The notes below the pieces were generated by a model that saw only the letters and a program-made list of their open reading frames with translations, was not told where the DNA came from and did no database searches. 64,000 nucleotides of DNA from Pararge aegeria (lineage: Eukaryota > Arthropoda > Insecta > Lepidoptera > Nymphalidae): positions 6,768,001-6,832,000 of the forward strand of contig NC_053201.1 in the NCBI RefSeq assembly GCF_905163445.1. The letters are read 5' to 3'. How positions within the stretch are numbered: position 1 is the stretch's first letter; every line of letters starts with the position of its first letter. A program made the translations under genes and the position numbers. Of the stretch, positions 54,790-64,000 are shown one piece after another.

Positions 54790-55520
54790 GCGAAACATAA
54801 ATAAGGCGTCTTCTCTTCTTCGTCGTTTCTTCATTCCTGATGGCCGTGTCCGGATTCAAGTTCCTTCGTAGCGTTCTTTATTACAGCGTTCCATGCTGGT
54901 TCTATCCTCGGCTTTTTTGCCAGCACCGTTTTAACTTCTGTGTAATTTCTGTCACTAAGAGTTTATTGTCACTCCCACAATCAGCTCCAGGATAAGTTTT
55001 GGTATTGCTAATGCACGAGTTCCATCTTTTAGCATTGGTGATGCAGTCTATCTGGTTCCTCGCTATATTTCTTGGCATAACCCATGTGTAAAATCTCCTA
55101 GGGTGATTTTTAAAACAGGTGATCATGATTTTTAGAGAATTGTAGAATCATTTCACATCTTTTATTCCTATGTCCAAGTCTATATCTTCCGACTACTGCT
55201 CTAAGGTGATTATCATTTGAAGTGTTTCCTACTTTTGCGTTCTGATTAAAAGTGAGATATCTCTCGCTGGAAATCCTTTCAGTCTATAACCTGGATATAG
55301 GTTATAGAATGCCTCAATATCTGCCTCTGTTGATGCTGCGGTAGGTGCGTAAATGACTACAACATTGAAGCGGACGGTTTTGTGTTAACTCAGCGTATAA
55401 TACGGTCACAAACAGGGTTGTATCGTAGAACAGATCTGTTAGTCTTAGGTGATAAAAACGCGGCAACTCCATTCTTACTTTCCTTATCTGGACCGGAGAT
55501 ATAGACAGTATACCCATTTG
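54790..55520 (-). pseudogene. Decayed RTE-type endonuclease domain
   Basis: Reading the minus strand from 55520 down, broken frames show an endonuclease of the RTE/CFDP2-like type: a DKESKNGVAAFL-like segment (55470-55510), VVIYAPTAAST (near 55330-55350), then at 54902-55126 the segments HPRRFYTWVMP, ARNQIDCI and KTYPGADCGSDN, the C-terminal catalytic region. The final histidine of the usual SDH motif is changed to N. At least two frameshifts separate these pieces. No reverse transcriptase follows. It belongs to a different RTE subfamily from the element at 17461. Confidence 0.75.
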
Positions 55521-56420
55521 AGACTACACTAATGACATAGACTAATTTCAAACTCAACATGGCAGCCAAAACAAAATGGCAGTATATATTTTTTACAACT
55601 CTCTCAACAAAATGAAATGAAAGGCTGAACTAGTAGAATAATATACTATTTTTGATGATTTATATTTATATGCGCCTATTAAAAAGTCAGAGTTTTATTC
55701 ATGTTTGTTCATGTTTGGGTTTCTACGGTTAGTTTTTTCAAGGCTTTCTCACAAAATATTCTTCCTACGCCCCATAGGCGTAATTAAAAAGTACTGCACC
55801 CGGCTCCGCCTCGCTGCAATCAGTATTGTTTTCAAGGCGGATTTATGCGTTTGCCCCCAGCCCTCAGACGCCGGTCAAGACTGCAAGGCTTCCCGGAAAT
55901 CTATCCAGTTACACTCCCGTCACGTCTGAGCTCCCAGTAATCCTATTACGTAACCTACTTTGGTAATGACGGATATAGATTATTTTAACACTGATTGAAC
56001 TTTGATTTTAGGTATTCGGTAAAATCCTTCAATAACATTAAAGTTTTTACAAAATGTTAAACATTATTCTATCCGGGGAAAGGATAAGAATGTGTCTACT
56101 CAAGTGGAAAGAATATACAAATATTATACGTTTACGATAAACGGAGGTAGACTTCTCCTATATCCTGTTGCCTTAGGATACGCCTATAATGCTAGTCGTA
56201 CAGGAAGAAAAACAGTCATATCATTTATTACATACATGATACAAATAGTTGGGACTTCTGACTAGATGTACCAAATAAGTTTTACCTTTTAAGTGATAAA
56301 TGTGTGATAAAAAGAAATCTCCAGGTGGTTGTCTTCTTAGATTACGGTGTGTTTATTTTTAAGGTAACCAAAATTCGAGTCCACTTATTTAATCAAAAAC
56401 AGGTTTAGACTTCAATTTTA
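55521..56420. other. Spacer with a GC-rich patch
   Basis: 55750-55940 is GC-richer (CCCGGCTCCGCCTCGCTGCA, TGCCCCCAGCCCTCAGACGC) and may be an old retroelement piece, but nothing in its three + frames is recognisable. The rest is AT-rich with no supported feature. Confidence 0.4.
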
Positions 56421-56638
56421 ATTTGATTTTGAATCGTCGAAGGGAAAAAGGTTTGGATTTAGCTCTACTGCCTCGGAGCGCATAGGCCATAGAGGGTCAG
56501 GTTTTCTAAAGCAAGTAGCTTAGCAAAAAATAAATTTGATTTTGAATCGTCGAAGGGAAAAAGGTTTGGATTTAGCTCTACTGCCTCGGAGCGCATAGAG
56601 GGTCAGGTTTTCTAAAGCAAGTAGCTTAGCAAAAAATA
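56421..56638. repeat. Tandem duplication of ~113 bp, two copies
   Basis: Copy 1 (56421-56533) and copy 2 (56534-56638) are identical by eye apart from 8 bp present only in copy 1 (within GCGCATAGGCCATAGAGGG). That 8-bp difference lies between two CATAG words, so it can be explained by slippage. The unit includes CTCTACTGCCTCGGAGCGCA and is not a known repeat. The near identity suggests a recent event. Confidence 0.95.
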
Positions 56639-57775
56639 AATTATTTCGATATTAAAGTGTACACTTAACTTTAAGTTTACCAGGGAAGAAATAGGGATAT
56701 TACATTTGTATGGAAAATCTCGCTTCTTCTGTTTTAACTCTCCAAATCGTATTGTAGCATTGTGACAAAAGCTCTACAACTAATATCACAATAACAGATT
56801 TGTTCTGACTGCAATTAAATCAATCTTTTATTCATCTATTTAAATAACTAACTTTTGTTTCTAATTCCTAGCATTTGTACCTAACATTACTACGTAGTTG
56901 ATGTGCGGTTACGTAATCTTAACTAGAACAAATAGAAAACAACGCGCCCAGCAATTACTATATTAGTTCAAACGAGACAATACGCAATTTAAACAAAACA
57001 TAACAACTTCGTATTCCTTAACCGGAGAGTCAAGGTAACGAGACCGCCTACCGCCTACCAGTAGCAAGTACAAATAAATCTGGTGCAACCCACGCGTTCA
57101 GGAATAAAATTACATCCTATAAACTAAAGGTAGCCTGGTGCTAGACCTAAATGATCTTGTATTTAATTGAAAGCTTAAGGCCGTCTCTCACAAGAAGCTT
57201 AAATTGTTGTCGCTGTATCGGGAGTGACTCACCTACTTGCCAAAAATCATAAAACAGATTTCTATATGTATATAGCATACAAGAAGTAATTTCCTGACTT
57301 AATTTTTGTTGAAATATGAATCACATCTGGGTCTGGGTTATGTAGCTTTTTCTTTAAATCCCGTGGGAAATGTTTCCCGCTTGATTTATAAACTAAATTT
57401 CGTTACAAATAGGTTTAATATCAAACCCGATCAATGACAAAATTTTGAATCCTTAAGATACTTTTTTAGTGACATTGGCGTGATCATAAGCCATTAGCTT
57501 TAATTATAATTAAGGTAGGTACATATTTACATCGTTGTCATAAAAAAGCGCTAATCTTCTGTCGGCACAGAACTATAATTTAGGATATCATTTAGAAGTT
57601 AGGTGGCAAAAGTGGCGGGATCGCATCTTACTCAATGATTTGACTAAGGAGTTGGTAGAAGTTGATCAGATTACATTCAGGTTTGCCAGAAAACATCCAG
57701 CAAGCAAAGATAGCAAGTAACGATCGACTACACTTATGAGAAGAAATACTATGTACAATCTACATATCTTTAATA
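56639..57775. other. Unannotated AT-rich spacer
   Basis: No gene, RNA or recognised repeat could be supported. Confidence 0.45.
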
Positions 57776-57918
57776 GTGGCGTGCAAAGAGGGTATGCACA
57801 GGGTATGCACATTATATACAATGGAGAAAATTTCCAGTAAGAGGTATAAATACTTAAAGGTAGGCTTTATATAACTCTTACAATGTCTATCCTGAAGTTT
57901 TTTAGATCTCGTTTTAAG
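57776..57918. mobile_element. Hairpin MITE, copy 2 (truncated)
   Basis: AGTGGCGTGCAAAGAGGGTA, TGCACAGGGTATGCA, GGTATAAATACTTAAAGGTA, ATATAACTCTTACAATG and AAGTTTTTTAGATCTCG match the reverse complement of 46404-46621 in order. The far inverted repeat is missing, so it can no longer fold fully. Confidence 0.8.
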
Positions 57919-57978
57919 GTAAATTTAGTTTTTAAGATAAATTTAAGTACTAAATACGAGAAGCAATTCGAGTCGTGA

Positions 57979-58144
57979 AAGCCGAGTGGTCATTGTCTGG
58001 GTGTTTATCTATATATTATAAGTAATTATGTATATTATTCATCAGTTATCTTAGTACCTATAACAAAAGCTACGCTTACTTTGGGACTAGATGGCGATGT
58101 GTGTATGTATTGTCGTAGTATATTTTTTTATTTTATTATTATTA
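57979..58144 (+). mobile_element. SINE-A with internal deletion
   Basis: GCCGAGTGGT (start of the head) is joined directly to CATTGTCTGGGTGTTTATCT, so most of the tRNA-like head and linker are gone. The tail is intact: GGGACTAGATGGCGATGTG and GTCGTAGTATATTTTTTTA. Confidence 0.75.
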
Positions 58145-59809
58145 TGACCATTCTGTGGTTGACAAATCTTTAAGCTAAACAAAATTGAGACAACAGAGCT
58201 TTGCTTTCCTTATCCACGAGAACCAATATGAAAAGAACAGCAATAGGATAAGACTTGTCAAATTAGTTTAGTAGAGATTTGTTTACAACAGGCTCGGCAC
58301 GGAAACTAAATAACTAATAACTAATATTTGTAAAACCTTTGTAAATAGAAGAAGACTTTTTCGTGCACTGGGATCCATTATAACAATCTTAGAACAAAAG
58401 ATAAATCGGCCCCCCCATTCGACTGAACATGAACGTGTACAAACGCGTGTATTGTATTTATATAAGGATTTAAAAAACAGCTAAAAACGTCACAAGCTTG
58501 TGAGCTTGGTACGATGGTATAAAGCTTACTTACCACTTGCATGTCTACTTAAGCTTAATGTTTGGTGGCAGCAGTTCTGTTGCACTCTTACTAAGCTGTA
58601 TAGATATTATAGTCTAGGAGCCAATAGTACAAAATGATATAGTTTAGTCAGTGAACACCTAGGTCACATATTCAATCTTAAATTAAAACAGTCTAATATT
58701 GAGCAACTTACTTTGTTATGGAGCTCTTGGAATCCTCTGGCAAACCAACAAACATAAGTGTGGACGACATTGCACAACAAAACAAACAATAACACTACAA
58801 ATTTTGCACTAAACCAAATATATAAATTGAACAAAAAACTTAAAACATTTAATTACAAATTCACATTAAAATTTCTTAACATATTATGTCAATATATATT
58901 TTTTTTTGTAATTTGCGTGCCAGTTTGTGCGAGTTTATAAAGCGAACTGTCGCACATTTTAGTTTATGACAAAACAGCGAAGTGGGCGAAATGTAAGTAG
59001 GTGTTTGAGCTGGCCTCAAATGGTAGTTATTATTGAGAATTATGATTTCCCCTTGTTCCTAAATTAGTCGTTAAATTAATATTTGCAAATCTAGTGTGTA
59101 AATGTTCTTCTGGCTTCTAGACGTTCTAAAATCGTGATCTCATCGTTTAAGAATTCTAATTTTTTATCTACTTAAGTCCTGTATTATGATTTCGATGCCA
59201 TGTTAGCGCTTAACTGCGATCTAACCAGATGGTAAAACTATGATGGTGTCTCTATGGAAGCTCGGCCACCTGGTAACCCACCCCTTATTGGTTTCTACAC
59301 ACTATGCATAATAACAGACCGATACAACGCTAGGCTTTTGAAGGTGTTGCACTCAAAATTATATGGCTACAGCATCTTTTGTTTCCTAAAAATATTTTTT
59401 TTGTAGCAAATTTTAACAAAGGTGTGTTGCTCAACACAACATTTTTTATAGTAGATAAGTATCAATATTGTTTGCATGTACATTAAATAGACTGCATAGT
59501 TATAATAACTTTTAACATTAAAAATAAAATCACATCAGCAGATCAAAAATTTTCAATCAATTTCAAATAACGCGTAGTATTTAACACGAAAGTACAAAAA
59601 TAAAGACAAACCTAATAAGGTATTATGGTACGTGTATCCGACCTGGTTTCTGGTGTCATTGGTTATGGTTTCACAGTTAGTCTTTAGTCTGTGGAAGTTT
59701 ACGAACGTTTGACGGCTTGAGATTGTAATAACTTGTTATTCGCTTTCAAAGTTAATTAAATATCGTTTCTGAACAAAAAGATAATGAAAACTGTGTAAAA
59801 TCTTTAACC
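58145..59809. other. Upstream region of the ING gene
   Basis: Mostly AT-rich spacer with a SINE-C fragment at 59200-59310 (GCGCTTAACTGCGATCTAAC, GGTAACCCACCCCTTATTGG). The ING 5' UTR and promoter should lie within the last few hundred bases. I see no TATA box at a convincing distance, and the transcription start cannot be placed from sequence alone. The 60-codon + frame at 58758 is not supported. Confidence 0.45.
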
Positions 59810-59945
59810 ATGTTAAGTCAAACATCTACGGAAGCTTTGCTATCGGCCACATATGTTGAAAATTACTTAGATTGCGTGGAAAATCTGCCTAATGACCTGC
59901 AAAGGCATTTATCGCGTATGCGAGAATTAGACGTGACTTACAGAG
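59810..59945 (+). CDS. ING exon 1 (coding part)
   Basis: 136 nt, residues 1-45 plus the first base of codon 46. It ends at CAGAG before GTAATA (donor at 59946). It encodes the first helix of the ING domain. The 5' UTR part of this exon is not delimited. Confidence 0.9.
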
Positions 59946-62900
59946 GTAATATCTACAGCATTTAACATTTACAACGCATATTTCACAAATACAAACCTAC
60001 TAAAGTATTTTCATTTATGAACAAAGCATAAAAATATGTTGATTTTTTATATGTTGACATTCGCTCATCCAGGCAATTCCAACGCATTTTTCGTCCCAAG
60101 CGTGACTTTTGAATGACTCTATGGAGAAAATAGACGTAGTCTTACATCGTTTATTGAATGCTGTCGTCCTAATAATGCTTTCATACATTCAGCGAAAATT
60201 TACAAAGTATTTATTTTAAATGTTATCTTTAAAAAAGTTAAGCTTTTTTGACTTTTTCGCTACTATTTATAACCAAATATTGACATATGACATAACTACA
60301 GTAATATAAAGCGGGCTAATGTGGAATTTAATGTTACACATTGTTTCAGAATGCCTCCGAGATGCTGAAACACACTTAGCAGTTTGTATAGGCCCTAGCA
60401 CAGAGGAGCGTCGTCGTGGAAGGGCGGCTATACGTCTCCAGACTGCTCTGGTTGCTGCACAAGAAATAGGTGATGAGAAACTTCAAGTGGTACAGCTACT
60501 TCAGGATCTTATTGACAATAAACAAAGGTCGCTGGATGGTGATCATAAGAAACTCAGTGAGTCTACTCTGCTACTTGTAAATTGAATTAATTGCCAATGG
60601 TATTAAATAAAACTCATTATTACTTTCGTAATTCTCATATATATTCTAATAATAGTCAAAATTATAAACAAACTGTATTGTTTTTATATTTTGGCTTATA
60701 GATCCACGTGATCCACAACAATCATGTTTCAAATAGATTAAATTACTATATATTTTAATGTTATACATATATTATATAATTACACCGCTTAATATTGCTT
60801 ATCTTATTGCCTTATTAAAATGGTGGGACCAGATAAACCTTTTTTTCCTTTGCCTGTGGGGAAAAATTACTCCAATCTTGCATAGTAAGGTCCAAACACA
60901 CCTTACAAGTTGTTGTTGTTGTGTTGTAACTTAAAACTATTTACCTCTTTAACTAACTTAATATTTCTCCTTAGTTTCCTGTTTGGAAGTAAACACAAAT
61001 GGCACAACTAAGGAGCCCTCGCCGCCCCAACCACCAGAGTCTCGTGCTGTAGAGAAGGAAACTAATGTGCAACAGGTGCAGCCACAGCATGTTCCACCAC
61101 CCCCACCACCCGAGAGAACCACTGAGAAAGAAAAGGAGAAAGCAGAAAAAGACAAATCTGGTGGTAAGTAGATCATCCATATACTTTATTATTAACATTA
61201 TGAATTATAAATTTGGAATTCTAATAGGATCATTATTGGACAACAAAGTTTCACTCAACATTACAATTTTTGTGGCCATTCAGAATTTATGTTTTTATTC
61301 CTGCCTTAGTATTATTGATTTTATTTAGATTAAGAATATTCTCTACTTTTGAGTCAAGTGTGGCAAGTTTTTCTTTTATCTAATTCTAGTACATGCCATC
61401 TTTTCAGGCATTTCCTTCAAATTAATTGCCATAATTCTGCTGGCTGGTGGTTTCTTGAAGGGAAAAAAATTGTAAAATAAGTTTAATAAATTGAATTTTG
61501 ATTCTAAAACTCTTGACTAAAGACGGAACTAAAGTTTGAAAATTATGTAGAATTCTTGAGCCATATATAAAATAATATCCTGCAGGCTGGAGGTCTACTT
61601 TAAAAACAAATTCAAAATTCATTTATTTCAAGTAGGCCTACTTTATAAGACCTTTTGAAACGTCAAGTAGGTAATGCATTTATTCCATTATATTTAAGTG
61701 AAATTGGGTTGAACAAGTATGTATATCTCATTACCTGAACATATGTTCACCTTAATTAATCTCCCTGAGTGGATAGACAGATAGTCTGTGGTGATAGTTG
61801 TATGTGGCTCAAGGGAATCTATCAGAGTCAACTTCAGATTATTTTGTGCTCAAGGGAATCTATAGGAGATTGTGCAAACTGTAAATATAGTTTACACTCT
61901 CTCACAGTTTACACATAATATGGTAACAGGTGAGCGGTGGTCAAAGCGAGCCCGTCGTTCGAGGACTACCACCGGTGCGGCCACAGATGGCGCCGACTCC
62001 AGCGAACGCGATAGTGAGCGACACACGCACAACACACAACACAAGAAAGGTATATTTTTCTTAACATATTCAATTTCCACAAAAAAAAATGTATAGCCTT
62101 ACAGAATAAATCTTAATCGTAATCATTTATTTGCATAATAATGTGAAGTAACACATGTTACACAAAGCTGACAATATTTGAAAAAATGTGAAATTCTATA
62201 TGTTACACAAAGATGATATAGACCAATTAAAACATGATAACATAAAAAATTAAAGTTACAATTCACGTTTAATCAAAAAAATTAGATTACAATGTAAATT
62301 TTAGTATAGTTTTGTATATTATTTTCTTATTCAAGTTTTCTACTAAGTTTGCCTCAGACTGCAAACTCATATAGAAGTAAACAATGACGCAGTCTAAGAA
62401 AGTAGCAGGCTAAACTGTTAGTGGTATGGCAGTTACGTTAAACCCATATAATACCCAATTTATATGGGTTCAGATTTATATCGGTTTCTATGCGGCATCG
62501 TTCCGAAACTATAATAAAATAGCCGATGCTGTTTTTTTAAGTTGAATTTCATTGCAGGCCTTAACTCTTGTCAAAGTATGCGTTGTCACACTGCAACTGA
62601 CTTTCTACTATAAAAATGTGAAACATCACTGCAAAACTATTCTGGCAATATGTTACCTTTTTTGTAATGCCCACAAAGTACCGCTATGTACGTCTGTCCA
62701 TGAGATAAGCACTAGAAAGCTGTCATTTGGAATAGGTATATACATGTATGTATATTTTCTAGCTGACATAGTGTTAAAATATATCTTGGAAATAATCATG
62801 CACTGATTCGGTTTTTATGGTCTTCCCGTTCTTCTCAGTTGTTATCACTATATGTTAGTGATAACAACTGAGAAAACGTTAAATCACGCATTGGAGCAGT

Positions 62901-63296
62901 ATGTCATTGGAGCAGGGTCATAATCTCAGAATGTGAGTGGTGTGAAAAATTACATTAATATTCATTACAGGTATAACAGGCAAGAAGAAAAAACGCAAAG
63001 CGCGTCAAACTGCACAACGTTCGGAAACACCGCCCGAGGAAGCCGATGCGATCGATCCCGATGAGCCACGCTACTGCCTCTGCGATCAGATCTCGTTCGG
63101 AGAGATGATACTTTGTGATAACGACCTCTGTCCCATAGAATGGTTCCATTTTTCCTGCGTATCACTTACAACTAAACCAAAAGGCAAATGGTTCTGTCCC
63201 AAGTGTCGCGGCGATCGTCCCAATGTAATGAAACCTAAAGGTCAATTTCTTAAAGAACTAGAACGGTATAATAGAGAAAAGGAGGAAAAAGCATAG
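59810..63296 (+). CDS. Inhibitor of growth (ING1/ING2-type) PHD-finger protein, five exons
   Basis: ING proteins bind H3K4me3 and tether histone acetyltransferase or deacetylase (Sin3-type) complexes to active promoters in the nucleus. Exons: 59810-59945, 60350-60556, 60975-61163, 61930-62049, 62971-63296; total 978 nt, 325 residues. Residues ~1-114 form the ING N-terminal helical domain (YVENYLDCVENLP, DLQRHLSRMRELD; later ALVAAQEIGDEKLQVVQLL). Residues 128-175 are Pro/Lys/Glu-rich. Basic stretches at 181-189 (WSKRARRSR) and 222-229 (KKKKRKAR) suggest nuclear localisation. The PHD finger spans 252-298: C253, C255, C266, C271, H277, C280, C293, C296, with reader residues Y252, M263, D267 and W275 at ING2-equivalent positions. 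ATG 59810 matches the MLS start of vertebrate ING1. All introns are GT-AG. The vertebrate-type polybasic tail is replaced by a charged Lys/Glu C-terminus. Assignment to ING1 rather than ING2 is from overall resemblance only. Confidence 0.92.
60350..60556 (+). CDS. ING exon 2
   Basis: 207 nt, from the acceptor TTGTTTCAG (60341-60349) to the donor GTGAGT at 60557. It encodes residues 46-114, the rest of the helical ING domain, including RRRGRAAIRLQTALVAAQEI. Phase 1 at both ends, so it is a symmetric exon. Confidence 0.92.
60975..61163 (+). CDS. ING exon 3
   Basis: 189 nt, from acceptor TTTCTCCTTAG (60964-60974) to donor GTAAGT at 61164. It encodes residues 115-177, the low-complexity linker with six consecutive prolines (155-160) and Lys/Glu repeats. 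Phase 1 at both ends. Linker sequence is the least conserved part of the family. Confidence 0.88.
61808..61870. repeat. Short direct repeat in ING intron 3
   Basis: CTCAAGGGAATCTAT occurs at 61808-61822 and 61851-61865, 43 bp apart. Only about 15-18 bp are shared. Confidence 0.8.
61930..62049 (+). CDS. ING exon 4
   Basis: 120 nt, from acceptor GGTAACAG (61922-61929) to donor GTATAT at 62050. It encodes residues 178-217: a basic patch WSKRARRSR, then a Ser/Asp/Glu/His-rich stretch. The acceptor lacks a strong pyrimidine tract, which could make this exon optional. Phase 1 at both ends. Confidence 0.85.
62338..62515 (-). mobile_element. SINE-C fragment in ING intron 4
   Basis: GCCTCAGACTGCAAACTCAT, AATGACGCAGTCTAAGAAAG, GTAGCAGGCTAAACTGTTAG and ATCGGTTTCTATGCGGCATC, CGTTCCGAAACTATAATAAA follow the minus-strand SINE-C order. 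It is inserted antisense to the host gene. Confidence 0.7.
62832..62874. repeat. Perfect 19-bp fold-back in ING intron 4
   Basis: TTCTCAGTTGTTATCACTA (62832-62850) is exactly complementary to 62856-62874, with a 5-nt loop (TATGT). It lies about 100 bp upstream of the exon 5 acceptor. Confidence 0.94.
62971..63296 (+). CDS. ING exon 5 (PHD finger) and stop
   Basis: 326 nt, from acceptor TTCATTACAG (62961-62970) to TAG at 63294-63296. It holds a second basic stretch, an acidic linker (residues 240-250) and the whole PHD finger. A second AG at 62978-62979 would remove nine bases (GIT, residues 218-220, replaced in frame) and keep the frame. Confidence 0.92.
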
Positions 63297-63404
63297 TGAT
63301 TATCCGTTCATAAGTGAGATGACTGACTTTAATAGCACCAATATTATAATTTGAAATTGTTTGATACTGAACAAATTTCTTCGTCGCACTGATATGGTGA
63401 ATAT

Positions 63405-63440
63405 TTTTCAGAGCGGAGCCCTAGGCCTCCGCTCTGAAAA
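63405..63440. repeat. 36-bp palindrome in the ING 3' UTR
   Basis: TTTTCAGAGCGGAG and CTCCGCTCTGAAAA close on a CCTAGG-like centre with no loop; 17 of 18 pairs match (C63419 opposite C63426 is the exception). In RNA it would form a GC-rich hairpin about 110 nt after the stop codon. It is not a rho-type or histone-type terminator; it is listed as structure only. Confidence 0.93.
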
Positions 63441-63956
63441 TCCGCCTTATATTTTTATCGTGACACGAGCATAACCACAGTTTGTGATATTCATCTGTCC
63501 TTTTATGGAAAGATGCCATTGTCTACAAAGGCATATAATTTAATATTATTTTAATGACGTTAAAATTATGTCACACTAATATCTGCATTTTGTGACACGA
63601 AAGTTGGCAGTTTTTGTGTGGCGTGATAAATCGAATTTTTCGATAATCGAATTTGAAGACAGAAATCCTTGGCTTTTGTTACATTTTTCAATAACGGAGA
63701 TAATAACCAGGTCGCTGAAGAAAATTTTGCTGTGCACAAACTGAATTGACTGGTCTAAAGAAAAGCGCTATCTTTTTCCACAGGTACTAGGTAACGGTCA
63801 ATTTAGTTTTGTTTGTGTATCAGAATTAACACCAATATTATTTATTTCAACCAATATTAGGATGTGATCAATGGATTTGATCTTTGAAAGTTTCTAATTA
63901 TAATAATATAATATTTTTATGTTTATGTATGTTGATTAGGTAATTATTTATTAGCA

Positions 63957-63962
63957 AATAAA
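63957..63962 (+). terminator. Candidate poly(A) signal of the ING gene
   Basis: AATAAA at 63957-63962 is a canonical polyadenylation hexamer 661 bases past the stop codon. The window ends 38 bases later, so any downstream U-rich element can be only partly seen (TTTTATTTATTT at 63980-63991). Confidence 0.55.
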
Positions 63963-64000
63963 TAATTTTGAAGATTTACATTTTATTTATTTAAAAAAAT

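Larger units (their letters stand above)
63297..63980 (+). other. Probable ING 3' untranslated region
   Basis: It follows the TAG stop and is AT-rich with no ORF. It contains the hairpin at 63405-63440 and reaches the AATAAA at 63957. The true cleavage site is not known. Confidence 0.6.

Noticed and set aside
46404..57918. The two MITE copies read as the ends of one 11-kb DNA transposon
   Set aside because: Each copy has, or had, its own pair of inverted ends, and no transposase lies between them.
61872..62096. Frame extending ING exon 4 upstream and downstream as a separate ORF
   Set aside because: The coding part is bounded by AG and GT at positions that restore the ING frame; the extensions are intron.

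Overview
The window is AT-rich, intron-bearing nuclear DNA from an insect, very probably a moth or butterfly. The evidence is indirect: the tRNA-derived SINEs, RTE-clade LINEs and Helitron-like elements ending in CTAGT match repeat types I know from lepidopteran genomes. The species cannot be told from the sequence.

Only one host protein gene can be supported. It is a five-exon ING-family gene (inhibitor of growth, ING1/ING2 type) on the + strand at 59810-63296. All four introns fit GT-AG and the splice frames close exactly to 325 codons plus stop. The protein has the ING N-terminal domain, a proline/lysine-rich linker, two basic stretches and a complete C4HC3 PHD finger with the aromatic cage used to read H3K4me3. 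A poly(A) signal lies at 63957.

The other 59 kb is intergenic or deep-intronic DNA made largely of transposable elements of different ages. The youngest autonomous element is an RTE-clade LINE at 17461-20707, whose long ORF (endonuclease plus reverse transcriptase) is intact except for one in-frame stop. Fragments of related RTE elements lie at 1285-1482, 3257-3385, 6520-6643, 43976-44130 and, as a decayed endonuclease, 54790-55520 (minus). A Ty3/Gypsy-type RT/RNase H relic sits at 38913-39740, and the C-terminal end of another LINE at 42467-42760. I labelled the short repeats myself: SINE-A (tRNA head, tail GTCGTAGTATATTTA), SINE-B (tRNA head, tail GGGTTGATGATGATGA, resembling the RTE tail), SINE-C and SINE-D (tRNA heads), Helitron-like elements, one MITE family (46.4 and 57.8 kb) and several LINE 3' UTR-like repeats.

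Two things stand out structurally. First, nested insertions can be dated relative to each other: RTE into SINE-B with a 10-bp target duplication, an unidentified 118-bp insert in another SINE-B with a 12-bp duplication, RTE into SINE-A, and a Helitron-like element splitting an (AT)n run. Second, near-perfect fold-back palindromes with 0-9 nt loops recur at about ten sites. In at least two, one arm is the expected repeat sequence and the other is its inverted copy, which points to local template switching. No CRISPR, operon or new protein-coding system was seen. All family names are from recognition by eye; no database search was run.
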